Origin: Sisyra terminalis
Taxonomy: Eukaryota > Arthropoda > Insecta > Neuroptera > Sisyridae
DNA: 64,000 nt
Reading direction: 5' to 3'
Assembly (NCBI GenBank): GCA_958496175.1
Contig: OY292278.1
Location: 18,166,001 to 18,230,000 of the forward strand
The notes beneath the pieces are model-generated. The model searched no databases. It was given only the letters and a program-made list of their open reading frames with translations, and had not been told where the DNA came from. Shown piece after piece: positions 25,701 to 36,979 of this stretch. Position numbers and translations under genes: made by a program. Within the stretch, counting starts at the first letter, position 1. The number at the start of each line of letters is the position of its first letter.

Positions 25701-28068
25701 AAAGTTAATATTTTATTTTGGGAAAAGGGAAAAACCGGATATTTTATCTGATACTGACAATAAACGTCAATGGAAAAACTAGCAGGAAGGTGTTGTGAAA
25801 GAATGTAATTCTGTAAATCTACTTTTATAAATAAACTAGTTTTATTTATGTTTCATAAAGAGTTATATAAATCAATTTTGATTAAAAAATATTCATTTGC
25901 ATTTTAATTTAGTTTTAATGAACTACTTGATTAAAGTACACACTAAAACTAGTACTTTTTTTAGCCACCAGATGTCATGACCAAAGTGGTATGTTCTCAA
26001 TAAGTCGGAATAAACACAGAATTTTTTGCTACATCAACATTATTTCCTGTTTTATTTATATTATCATTTTTTTAAAGCGACCTCTTTTAGTTTAAAAAAA
26101 GTTTATGTAATTGTTTATATCCCTGATGATTTTTCCGTTTTGTTTTCGGTGCCACTCGGCAAACAATGACTTTCTGTTAACGTCTAGTTCCCATTCTTAG
26201 TGAACTTTTTTAAATTTTTGAATTAATATTATTGACGGTACTAATTATGCAACTAAGCATTATTTACTATAAGCAAATAAAATAACTAAATATTTTATCT
26301 TAATATCATTTAGATAGAATTACTGTAATAACTATAAATAAATATACTTCTGTTTAGAATTTGTACAAAATTCAATAATTTATCACACTTTGGTTGGCCA
26401 TATTAGGGTTCCTTTTCTTTGAGAATAAATGGTAACAGTACCATGTTGAACTGTTTTAATTAGAATTTTATAATTTCAATAAATTTTTTGTTTAAAAAAT
26501 CTACAAAAAAAATTATATAGGGGATAAAGCAGTCTTTTCCAATTTGATGAAACTAGTTTGGAAAATAAATGAGGAAGAAATAGACCATGTGTTTCGACGG
26601 CACTTACCAGCTATATTATATCAAAGAGTTCATTTTGGTGAAGTTAATAAATGAATACATCGAATAACTACAAAATTTACTAAAAAAATTATAAACATTT
26701 ACCTGCGTAGGTTCATAAAAATCTACAAGAAGAATTGATATTTAACAATCTTTTAATCTCCTAACTAAAGTTGTGAAAGATTAGAAATTCCAGATAGTGA
26801 AAGATTTAGACTAAACGTATTAAAATTTCAGATTCGTTTTCTTTTAATTTTAATGAAAATTTGCCCTTTTTTTTTTCTTAAATCTAGCATTGTTTTGATC
26901 AGCAGTCATATTTGACAGCCTTTGATAAAGAGGAAGGATTGGAATTCAAATATATATAAAATTTTTACTTTGATATATAAATTAGTGCCGTTTAGTTAGT
27001 CATGTTTCAAATTAAAACATTTTGGCAAAATTTTAATTAAAAAAATGGCAAGGCAATGTTTTTTTTTTTGATCATAACAAAATCGTCTGTTATCAAATAT
27101 ACTTCAATCCTATATTTATAGCGTTATGAATGGCTTAGGTATTAAGGAAGTAAAATTATATAACCGAAACATTTTAATCTCTACAACGAACTAATGATTT
27201 TTGAAAATTTATTATAATTTTGTTATTCTCCAAAAAAAACACAAGTAAAATTTTCCTACTACCCTTATATTTTCAAACAATTGTTTTATTTTAAGAAAAG
27301 TCAAACCTTTAATTTAATTTTTCATCCGTTCATTCCATTTTACTTTTTATGGTATTAGAGAGGAAGGGAAATATTGCGCTTCCATACTTTGACACTTAAG
27401 TACGATATAATATCTTAGGTACTATATGTAGGCCGAGTCGAGGGAAATATCTCGAAGGGAAAATATTGGTTGTACTGTAATATAAAGGTGAGTGGCTCTA
27501 AAACTTTCTGCTCTGATAATTTTAAAAAGTTATTCATCCTCTTGTCTTCACATCATCTTATTCCATTTTCATATTTTTCGCATTTTTTCCGTTTTTCAAC
27601 ATTTCCTTCGTCTTGTAACGACAGTAGAAAGATTTCAAAGACAAGCTCGGAAAAAAGCGACTTATAGCCCTCGATTTTTCTTATTTTTCTTACGTTCACA
27701 CCCATCTTGAATTATTTTTCTAAAAGGTATTAAAACGATAAGGTTTTCTACACACTTGATATTTCAAATGCGATCTTTACTCACCCCTTATTTAAAGAAT
27801 AAGAAAAAGTTTACATTTATTTTCAAATGATTTATTTTCAATGTATATTTTGCATCAAAATTCATCAAATCATTTCAGTTCCAAATTGTTCTTATCGCGG
27901 ATAACAAGGATAAGATTTGAAAGGGGAGGCAATTTTCCTCGTAGTAAATGTTGCATCTATTTTATTTTTATTGAAGTAATAGGGGAACCGGAAAACAATG
28001 TTGTTGTTAACATAAAATTATAACAAAATTTTGAATCAAGTTTAAATTCTAAATCAAGGATAATCACC
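22723..28068. other. Unassigned sequence
   Basis: Contains a small G/C-rich spot at 22975-23010 (CCCCCCTCGTAGTGCGCGGG) and many short ORFs without family resemblance (e.g. 23585-23815, 25341-25547, 27470-27710). A consensus-like splice donor (AAAGGTGAGTGG) is at about 27484 but no exon could be argued. Confidence 0.4.
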
Positions 28069-28070
28069 CT

Positions 28071-28962
28071 CAATATTATCAACCTTTTGATATTTAGTGT
28101 GGAAATTATTAATGCTAAATTAGTAAAAATCAACTGATTTTTATGCAAAATACCTGATAGTCAAATTTTCATCGTTATTTAATAATTAATTTTTTTATAG
28201 CTGAGAAAATATTGCAACGATTGTAATTAATAGATCCGATGGAACACTTTTGAGGGATTAAGGTAAGAAAGGTAATACCTCTCACCCTTTAATTCAATAT
28301 TTTTTCCATGGTTTTTCTAGTGCAGAAAAGTCTTGCATTATCGTGTAGTAGAAAAAATTTACTCTAGTAACAACTATTGGAAACTTTTGGATACTTAGAA
28401 GGTCAACTAAGATTGATTTGAAATATTGGACAGTTTTTCGATTGTTGGACATAAATTTAGTACCTCTTCCTCTTTTAACATCATATTGTTTAAAGATTTT
28501 ATTATTTTTGATCCTTCAATATTATCAACCTTTTGGTATTAAGTGTGCAAATTATTAATGCTAGATTAGTAAACATCAATTGATTACTACGCAAAATACC
28601 TGAAAGTCACATTTTCATCATCATTTAACTATTCATTTTTTTATAATTGAGAAAATATTGTAACAATTGCAATAAATAGATCTGGTGGAATAATTTTGAA
28701 GGATTAGGGTAAGGAAGGCAATATCTGCCACCCGTAACTCGATATTCTTTCTATGGTTTTCTAGTGCAGAAGAGTCTTGCATTATCGTGTAGTAGGAAAA
28801 AGTTTTCTCTAGTAACAATTCTTGTAAACTTTTGGGTACTTGTTGACTACTTGGGTTGGTCAACTATAATTGATTTGATATATTGGACAGCTTTTCGGTT
28901 GTTGACATGAATTTGCTACCACTTCATCCCTTAACATCTTATTGTTTAGTGTTTTCATTATT
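28071..28962. repeat. Two-unit tandem duplication, period about 446 bp
   Basis: CAATATTATCAACCTTTTG starts unit 1 at 28071 and unit 2 at 28517; the two units align along their whole length (ACCTGA.AGTCA, TAGATC..., GTAAG.AAGG.AATA, CAGAA.AGTCTTGCATTATC). They differ by perhaps 12-15%, so the duplication is not recent. The minus ORF 28633-28863 exists only in unit 2 and is disrupted in unit 1, which argues against it being coding. Confidence 0.8.
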
Positions 28963-30031
28963 CTTGGTAAGTCCTAGTTGGAGAATTCAAAATTATAGAA
29001 TTTGAGCTTAAAACAACTCATTTGGCATTAATGAACAATTAATGGACTTGGATAAATATTGAAAATGTTTTTAACTATCTATCTATAACTATCTAGAACT
29101 ATCTATAATGGTAAATTTATTTTATGATTTTAAACATTTAGTTTAGTACTTTGTTCAAAAATAATTAAACATATATCATATATATATATATCTTAAAATT
29201 GAAAGACTAATGTTATTTGATGTATTTATAATGCTATTTGCATCTTAAGAACTGTTTTTATTTCATTTTCGATTGACCTGTTCGTCCGTTAGAATTAAAG
29301 GACCACAAGAGATTTATATAGATCACTTTGACTACATCTATTCGAAGCAATCGTACATCCTATACATGTTTTTGGTAGCAACTTTACGTTACTATCCGTG
29401 TGAAATTCGAAGAAGATACAAAACCGAATTTGTAGTCCTTCTGGAATTTGCTACCTATTTCTATATTAATTTCCGAATAATAAACATTTTTTGATCTTTT
29501 ACGAGTTCGCAAATCAATCTAATCGTAAAATATCTTAATTAGAATTTTAAAATAACTTATAGGTTGATAAGTAGCAATTTAATGTCTATGGATTCAAAAA
29601 CGACATTATTTTCCGGTCCTCCTAATATATAAAATGCTGTCAATTTAATGAATTTTCGATCAATTGAAATGATAGCACATAATTGGTTTATAGGACACAT
29701 CATAGGTTTATATTGACTTTTAGTAGTCCCAGCGATCTATAATATGTTTGTGTTAAGATTATACGTTCTTTAATTCTTGGTGGTTACTTATTTCTTTATC
29801 TTTTAGTCATATAAAATTGGAAAGATCTGAAATTTAATAAAAATGAATATTGAACAATTATTTTCCAATTTACCCCATAAGTATGAACTGCAAGATGAAA
29901 TTGAACTTATAACACCAAATAAAGTTGCAGTTGCATAGAAAGCCATTTGAGTAACCAGAAATTAAAATTAAAGAGATTTGGTCCCTAACTTATTCATAAA
30001 GATAACGCTAAATATTTTATTCTAGACTTAA
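28963..30031. other. Unassigned sequence
   Basis: The plus ORF 29273-29494 has a fairly non-repetitive composition but no recognisable motif. Nothing else was identified. Confidence 0.4.
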
Positions 30032-30661
30032 ATATAGTATAGTATAAGCTTGGATCAGAAACATCGAGATATTCCGAACTGAAGAGAACTATTCCGAATG
30101 GGTACGTATTGTTCACTCGAATGCAATTTGTACGTAAACTTTGACATGCCAGAAATGAAAAAGTGACGTTTATTTTCAAATATGTTTTTTATATTATAAT
30201 ATGTAAAATTATATTTTTGTCTCAAGTCCATTTTAGCACACCCACAATCTGCCAACATTGCATTTTCGATTTTGTTTTTAATTTAATTCGCGATTTTTTT
30301 CATGATTTAATTCTAATATGATATAATTCTCTCTTTTGTGGATAAATTTTTATTATGGACCGAGTTAATCGCGAATTAAATTAAAACAAAGTCGAAAATG
30401 CAACGTTGCCAGATTGTGGGTGTGCTGAAATGGACTTGAGCCAAAGTAAACTTTATTTAGCAAATTTAATTTTACAGATTTTATATAATACAATATAAAT
30501 ACATATTTGAAAATAACAGTCGCTACTTATTTTTGACATGTCAAAATTTACGTACAAATTGCATTCGAGTGAACAATACGTACAGGAATAATATCGAAAC
30601 CATTCGAAAACAGTTCTCAAATTTCGACGTTCCTGATCCAAGCTTATACCTATAGTATTAT
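30032..30661. mobile_element. Foldback/MITE-like element with arms of about 270 bp
   Basis: The left arm begins ATAGTATAGTATAAGCTTGG; the reversed right arm begins ATAATACTATAGGTATAAGC then TTGGATCAGGAACGTCGAA. Long matching blocks include TGTTCACTCGAATGCAATTTG, split here as CACTCGAATGCAATTTG, GTACGTAAA.TTTGACATG and CAAAATCGAAAATGCAA. The central loop is about 60 bp (30302-30362). No transposase is encoded. Such palindromes are typical of non-autonomous DNA elements; the superfamily cannot be set because no target duplication is clear (possibly TA or TATA). Confidence 0.75.
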
Positions 30662-32589
30662 AACATTTTAAATATATCGTGGAATTACCATCATAAAACT
30701 CAAACTTATTTTGGTACAAACTTAGAGATTAATTTTGTTAACATGTAATATGTGTATAACTCAATAGATGTATAAAGCTTTAAGCTCTGTCTTTGACAGT
30801 TAAAATAAATATTCACTACTTGTAAAATCAAATTCAAATCTTAAATTTTTAGGCTTTTAATGAAATAAATGATTGAAAAACGTTTTTGGAAGAGATAATC
30901 ATGATATGATTTTTTTAGCTTCATAAGATGAATCACTAAACATTGTTTACAAAGAAATTTTATTGACACCTACGTTTTATTAAAAAAAAATAAATATAAA
31001 CAAAGAAAAAATGAATTGAAGACATTTGACAATTGAAGACATAAAAAACCAAATAAAAAAAAGACGGCAATTACCCCCTGAACTTCAATACAAATCAAGA
31101 AATTTTGGTGGTATATTTAAACCAAACATTAGCCCTCGGCGGTTGATTAATTATTGTTACGACTGTGAATCGTCTTTCTCATTCTTGGTTTGTTGGAAAA
31201 GTCGTAAACCGAAGCAAAGACCATGCACGAAACTAAAAGCGGCAACTGCTACAGGCACTCAACTACAACTTCTTGGTTTCCATATCTAACTTACCCCTTT
31301 CTACAGCTTAAAACTTATCAACTCCCCTTCACAAATAACCACGAACAAACATATTTCATGAGTTCAAAAATATTACCAATATAAATATTTGTCATACAGA
31401 TTACATTAAGTTCGCCGCTTTTTGGCGAGAATTTTCGATATTCAATAATATCCCACCTCGAATTTCCTCACACAAGCCCCTTTTATCTTTATTTATTAAT
31501 AATTGTAATAATAAATTCGATCTCCACCCCTATTAGCGTATTTCAAAACCTCTAATGACCATTTTAACACTCTGTCCTCGGAAAACTCACCCATTTGATT
31601 TCAATGGTGTGAGGTGGGGCTTTTCATTTATTTAACTCTCAACCTCTATTAATTTCGTTTAGCCCGTCTCACCCCCTTATAAACATGTTTAATGCTATCC
31701 GATAATGTATACTCGTTGTGTTATATCAAAAACCACAAAAACGTAGTGTTCGCCCGTCACCGGTTTTCGTGAACGTGGAATTTTCCCCTTTAGCACTGGT
31801 ACTTGTGTTCTGCATTAAAACAACCCCCCGATTTTCGCCCGATATAAAACTGGTATGTTAATTATAATGAACATGTGACGGTTTTGGAGGTTATAAAAAA
31901 TTTTTTCGGGCTTGAATTAATTGGTTTATGAGGCAAAAGGTTGGTTGTAGTTGGAGGGTTGGTCATAAAAATTTGATCAATTTGTTTAATAGTTGGTGAA
32001 GAAGCTTTGAGGATGGGGTTGTAAAAAAGGATATTGTGAAAACGAGGATATTACATTGATAGTAATAAAATTTTGGTGAATACTTTTTTCGAATTGATAA
32101 TTTGGTGGTTGTAAGTGAAAAGTGGATACTAATATAAATCCTCCAATGAACAATTTTCCAAAAGATTTGTTTTACTACTTTTAGTAATAAAAAAAAATAT
32201 CTCATTCACAATTTTTTTGAGTATATTTGACATTTTATTGTAGATAATTGAGATTGGTTTCTTAGTATACTTATTTCAAAGCTATTTATACTTAAGAAAT
32301 CAAAAGGAGAAAGATCTAAGTTGTTAGTTCAGAAGAGGATTGTATGTTGAAAATTAAGAAGCAGAAGTCAGACGATTGACAAAATTTACAACAATCTTTG
32401 TTTTTAAAATGCAAAGAGTACTATTTTACTAAAAAAAAATGAATAAATAAATTCTGGATTCTTATGTAATTTGCACCAATTTAGCTATTTGCTGCTATAT
32501 CATAGTGGTGAAAACCGGCAATTGATCTTTAGCGGCTTTTAAGTAGCTGGAGGAGTCGAACTTCATTCCTCTGTCTTTTTTTTTTGTTA
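30662..32589. other. Unassigned sequence
   Basis: The plus ORF 31026-31289 (87 codons, Lys/Arg-rich start, Cys-containing middle) is not recognisable. About 31300-31880 is C-rich and free of obvious repeats. Confidence 0.4.
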
Positions 32590-33590
32590 TTGTTCTTGAT
32601 CTTATGGTCAACCAACTGCTATTTCTTGGAGCTCTTGAGGGAGTTTCCGCTTCAGCCTTCTTTGATTTATAGTTTCCCCCAAGCCTAGTTCTACGGCACT
32701 AGGACAATTTTGTAGGCTGTTAAGGAAATTCCTTGTGAGTTGGATTAGAAAGATTTTTATATGTATGGGACATTCCTTTCGTGATAAATTTGGTTGTTTC
32801 TCATATACCATGGAGCTTTAGTGATGATTCTCAAGACTCTATTTTGGAACGCCTGTTGGTCATTGTGATTTTTCTGGAAGCCAAACTGCACAAGAGTATG
32901 TGAGAAATGGTCTAATGACTGATTTGTATATGATCATTGAACATTCCATACTTAGACGAGACCTTCTGTTGATAAGTGGGTATAGTTGGACGAGTCGAGT
33001 GTTGGATTTTCTGATTTTACTTGAGATGTGGCTTTGCTATGTTAATTTTTTGTCCAGAAGTATGCCCAAATATTCAACAGGCGTTTTTTTCTCATTCCAC
33101 AGAATTTCCATGTGATCCAGCACGTTAGGCTCCAGTTGGTTGGAAAAACGTCTTAGAGAGAAGATTTTGGCGATGCTTTTAAGTGGATTTATAAAAAAAT
33201 TCTCTCTACTGAACCAGGAAGATAGGTGGTTGATAGACTGCTGGGTTTTCTGAACGGCCCTTTGAAGATCATTGTCCAGATTGATGATGGTGATGTCATC
33301 CAAGGTATGTAAATTACACAGGTTGCTCCATTAGAAAAAAAAAATGACGTCATACGAAGAATTTTTAAATTGATCAGTCTGAAGATATGTACGAATTTCT
33401 TCTGGATACGTCACGTATCCATCACGTAGCCACCATGAGGCCACCTGTGTAATTTATAAACCTTGGATGTCATCCATATACATTGAGGTTATACAGTGGT
33501 CTAGTGATGGAAAGTCCGCAACATAGAGATTGAAAAGGATTGGACCCAATATCGATCTTGAGGTACCTCCGAGTGGATAGGTTTCCTATG
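32590..33590 (-). pseudogene. Jockey-clade LINE reverse transcriptase relic (3' half)
   Basis: Minus strand, from 33580 downward: SILGPILFNLYVADF, CITSMYMDDI (catalytic box, YMDD), then after a foreign insertion ITIINLDNDLQRAVQKTQ, LSSWFSRENFFINPLKS, YLGILLDKKLT, then in another frame MIIYKSVIRPFLTYSCAVW and AFQNRVLRIITKAPWYMRN. This is the usual order of the RT palm, thumb and C-terminal region of jockey-like ORF2, similar to but clearly diverged from the intact copy at 58.7 kb. Frameshifts and stops separate the pieces, so it is dead and 5'-truncated. Confidence 0.87.
33301..33465. mobile_element. 165-bp DNA transposon (MITE) with 9-bp target duplication
   Basis: Termini are inverted: left CAAGGTATGTAAATTACACA, reversed right CAAGGTTTATAAATTACACA, both followed by GGT. 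The direct repeat GATGTCATC flanks it at 33292-33300 and 33466-33474. Removing the insert and one repeat restores the reading of the LINE's YMDD box into the following TIINLDND, which confirms both ends. A 9-bp duplication is the hallmark of Mutator-like elements; the assignment to that superfamily is an inference from duplication length alone. Confidence 0.82.
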
Positions 33591-33599
33591 ATAGCTAGT

Positions 33600-35100
33600 T
33601 ATCAAAAAAAAAAATCTAGATTATTTTCTTTCTATATGTTATTGAATTTAAAAAAACATTTGCGAAGCAAAAATCTGTTAGGGATTATTTATACTTTTAC
33701 CTTCGTTATTTTCATCACTGCTTTAGATACTTTATATGTAACGGTAACTAGTTTTTCTTCTACCTGCTAACACTTCTTCTTGCGTAACATTTGTAGAGCA
33801 TTATTTTTTTAGACAAACGTTTTGTATCCATTCTTTCTATGTGTCCTTCCATTTAATTTTTTTGTTTATTTAAAATATTTTTTTTGTTCTTATCATATTA
33901 ATCTGTTTCTTATTTTATTTATTAGAGTTTTGTGCAAGCTTTTACCTTCCTAAAAAGTTTCACTTCTCGTGCTTGTATTCGGCGTTCTTGTTTTTTACCG
34001 CCGTCTAAGTTTCATTTCCATATGAAAGGAATGGGACAATGTTTTTATAATTATCATTTTTTATCTTAAAGAACGTAATAAATGTTCTCCAAATATTGCA
34101 GTGAAAAATGCCTTATTTTTTTTTAAATTTATTTTATATAAGAATGCAGAAGTCTTAACATGAGATGATGATATTGTGACAAGAAAACATTATCTTGACT
34201 AAAACCAAAAAGGTGCTTCGAAAAAATGTTAAGCATTTTCCAAAAGGAATTTTACAGCACAAAGCTTATGCTTTTCATTTTTCCATTAACATCCGTTGTT
34301 AAATTACAACATTAATGTCCTTTCCACATCGTCAACTATCTTTCACCTTTCCAACATAATCGCCATAATCGTCATCAAAATCATCTTATCACCTCACCTT
34401 CCCCACTTTACTCACTCAATTTCATCCTATTGATCCGCCGCGTCTTAGTTATATTTGATTATAATTGAACATTTTGCAGTAAATGGAAATGTCATGTTTT
34501 GAAAAGTTTAATTTTTCATTCCATCGTGCAAAACGTTTGAATATTTTCACTTTTGTAGTCGGGTTTTATTGCGTCTTGGAGATAAATACTTGGTTAAAAT
34601 GTCAGAGAAGCAAATATAAACGTTTTTTTTCTTTATAATATAAGGGAAAATGAAAATTGTATCCTTTGACTCAGTGTTATGTAAATTTTCAATGATCTCT
34701 CAAGAAATTAATATTGAATAATATATAAATGATTCCTCTTGTTTATTTAAATTTTTAAGACTTAAAAGGACTTTTGCAAAAATGAATGTAAAGTGCTTCT
34801 TTCTTCTTTTTGGGAATATTTTTTTTTTGAATTTGTGGTATCTATGTGAAGGAGTTTATATCGTATCTTAGGAAAAATAAAAAATGTCTGATCTTCTATA
34901 GAGATACGTCAATCGTGTGTGGAAAACATGAGACAGCTATCCTGTACTCCGTACTCCTATTATTATTCTTTATAGTTTCCTTGCATAAAATTCAAATATA
35001 AGTACATCGTAATTAACTGGTTAAGTATGTAGTACGATTAACATTATGATTATTCGAATATCAGTTGGTATGTGATCATGATTATTTAGAATTAGATCTC
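33600..35100. other. Unassigned AT-rich sequence
   Basis: No domain-bearing ORF or clear repeat was recognised. Confidence 0.45.
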
Positions 35101-35109
35101 GTAAAATTA

Positions 35110-35310
35110 TTGAAATTTAAAACTCAATGTTGTACCCAATAGGATAATGGTTTTAGAAGAATTGTTCATTCGGGAATTGGAGTAGTGACTGGCAATCCTA
35201 CTAATTTGCAATAGAACTAGACTATGCTTTTGGATGTTTGACCCAATTTCAATAACAATTTCAAGATAATATATCCACGCGGATGAAGTTGCGGGCATCA
35301 GCTTGTATTT
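35110..35310 (-). repeat. Interspersed repeat family R1w, copy D (5' end only)
   Basis: The minus strand begins AAGCTGATGCCCGCAACTTC, then ATCCGCGTGGATATATTATC, matching the start signature of the copies at 17097 and 18976. The similarity fades after about 170 bp. Confidence 0.5.
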
Positions 35311-35509
35311 GATAAAAGTATTGTAGCAAAGAAAATTAATTACTGCAGTGATAATTTTCATGGTGATATACCATAGAGAAGTACTCGTTTTGGTGGTTTG
35401 GATATAGATATTTCGTTTCTTGAGTTTAGTTAATCACTAGTTCAAGTTAATTACTCTATACTCTTTATTCTGTACATACTTCATAATATATTCTTTCAAT
35501 AAACACTTA

Positions 35510-35786
35510 TTTTTTTAAATAAGAAGAAAATTCAGGTTGCTTAAGATCTTTTTGTTTTTGTTTTTTATTTTTTATTTAATATTTTTATTATTCAATTAGC
35601 TACGTTTTGTTACTAATCGTAACTTCCTTGAAAAAATATTTTATTTTTGTGAATCAAGAAGCCTGAGGAAGTTACTATTAGTAACGAAACGTAGCTAATT
35701 GAATAATAAAAATATTAAATAAAAAATAAAAAACAAAACAAAAAGATCTTAAACAACCTGAATTTTCTTCTTATTTAAAAAAATAT
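35510..35786. repeat. Hairpin repeat family B, copy 2
   Basis: Arms start TTTAAATAAGAAGAAAATTC and end with its reverse complement. Inner arm segments read ATTATTCAATTAGCTACGTT on the left and its partner AACGTAGCTAATTGAATAAT on the right. The plus strand carries the complete hammerhead; the left arm carries a damaged reversed copy lacking CTGA. Confidence 0.85.
35652..35705 (+). ncRNA. Type I hammerhead-ribozyme motif, family B copy 2
   Basis: Core CTGAGGA (35663-35669, allowed by CUGANGA), spacer A, stem II GTTACT-ATT-AGTAAC, core GAAA (35686-35689), palindrome ACGT, predicted cleavage nucleotide A35693, then GCTAATTGAAT. Stem II differs from copies 1 and 3 by a G-C to T-A exchange of the loop-closing pair, i.e. 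a compensatory double change. Stem I is weaker: AGC/GCT, then CAA/TTG after a bulge. Confidence 0.72.
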
Positions 35787-35922
35787 AAAAGCTGAGATCT
35801 GATTTTTATCATCTATAAACACTTATTATAACAGTATTATACTCTTCGTATTATGGGCAATATTATGCTATTTCGTGCGGCTTTGAAGTGCTGTTATTTT
35901 ACAATTCATAAATATTTATATT

Positions 35923-36317
35923 TTACCATTCAAACCACACATTTTTTTCATTTCTTAATCTTTCAATTTTAATGCCTTCTTTGAAGCCGAGCTTAGATTC
36001 TGAATAATATGAAGAAAGTCTTTGATTGCCATCCACATCTGTAAATTTCATAACCATGTTACGGGTTTTCTAATTTTCTTCAGAAATTTTTCCGGCAATG
36101 GTAAAACTTCCTGCTAATGTATTTATTTCTTCAAACCAGATGGTAAAGTTGTTACTTCCGGTATTGAACAATATTTAATAGTTTCGGGTTCTTGTGAAGG
36201 AAGATAAGGATGCTACCATTTAAAATAGGCTTTATCTAAAATAACTGAAGTATTGCGTAGTAATAATAACTTACCAAGGTTTTCAGAATGTTTGTAGGAT
36301 TCAGATTTTTCATCCAT
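35923..36317 (-). pseudogene. Decayed coding-like stretch, unidentified
   Basis: Two overlapping minus-strand frames look coding. Frame 1 (36317-36128) starts MDEKSESYKHSENLGKLLLL, has one TAG, and continues HPYLPSQEPETIKYCSIPEV. Frame 2 (36174-35923) reads SNNFTIWFEEINTLAGSFTI, one TAG, MKFTDVDGNQRLSSYYSESK and ends RNEKNVWFEW before TAA. Together they suggest one protein of at least 125 residues broken by a frameshift and two stops. I do not recognise it. It is framed by the two inverted family B hairpins, so it may be cargo of a PLE-derived composite or an older host pseudogene. Confidence 0.4.
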
Positions 36318-36728
36318 TTAGATAAGGTCGTTTAAAAGAAAATCACAGGTAATGAGAAAAAATAGAAATTAATACAGTAGGTAGTTAACTATTTGAGCCA
36401 AATCTCGGTAAAATTTCAATTCGATTTGGGGCTTATTACTGAAGTAAAAAATCGTACAGTTACGTATTTTTAAATTGCTTTATATAGAGAAAATGGAGAA
36501 AGTTATGCATGACAGTTGTTTTCGTAGAAATCAACTTTTTTTGAAAAAATAGCGATGCATTCTTTGAAATATTCCGCGTCAATTAATTCCAAAATCATCA
36601 ACATTTAGGGGTTTCAAAGAAAAATATCTCAACATGAAGATAAAAAATCGTGTCGAAATTTAATCCGACTCTATAAAAACTTGATATAAATATCTACAAT
36701 AGATGATAAAATTCAGATTTCAGCTTTT

Positions 36729-36979
36729 ATTTAATAAGAAGACAATTCAGGTTGCTTAAGATCGGTTTTTTTATTTAATATTTTATAATATTCAAATAAG
36801 CTACGTTTCGTTACGTATCGTAACTTCATCAGGCTTCCAAAATCACAAAAAATATAATATTTTCAATTTAAATTCAATAAAATTTTATACGTAACGAAAC
36901 GTAGCTAATTTGAATATTAAAAAATATTAAATAAAAAAAATGATCTTTTAAGCAACCTGAATTGTCTTCTTATTTAATA
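36729..36979. repeat. Hairpin repeat family B, copy 3
   Basis: Arms start ATTTAATAAGAAGACAATTC and close with GAATTGTCTTCTTATTTAAT. The unique spacer between the arms (36843-36885) is short. The sequence just outside (ATAGATGATAAAATTCAGAT at 36700) is the reverse complement of that just outside copy 2 (35788-35817), so copies 2 and 3 form an inverted pair around 35818-36699. Confidence 0.85.
36790..36843 (-). ncRNA. Type I hammerhead-ribozyme motif, family B copy 3
   Basis: Minus strand: GGAAGC, core CTGATGA, spacer A, stem II GTTACG-ATA-CGTAAC, core GAAA (36809-36806), palindromic ACGT, predicted cleavage nucleotide A (36802), GCTTATTTGAAT. All core nucleotides are canonical. Stem I retains AAGC/GCTT; its outer half (ATTCAA in copy 1) has mutated to ATTTTG. 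Confidence 0.77.

Noticed and set aside
26123..26129. CTGATGA box
   Set aside because: No stem II and no GAAA in the following 40 nt; chance hammerhead box.
31026..31289. 87-codon ORF
   Set aside because: No motif, splice or promoter signal recognised.
36700..36728. TIR of a DNA transposon spanning 35.5-37.0 kb
   Set aside because: The inverted ends belong to the hammerhead hairpins, which occur alone at 11.2 kb; no target duplication supports a single DNA transposon.
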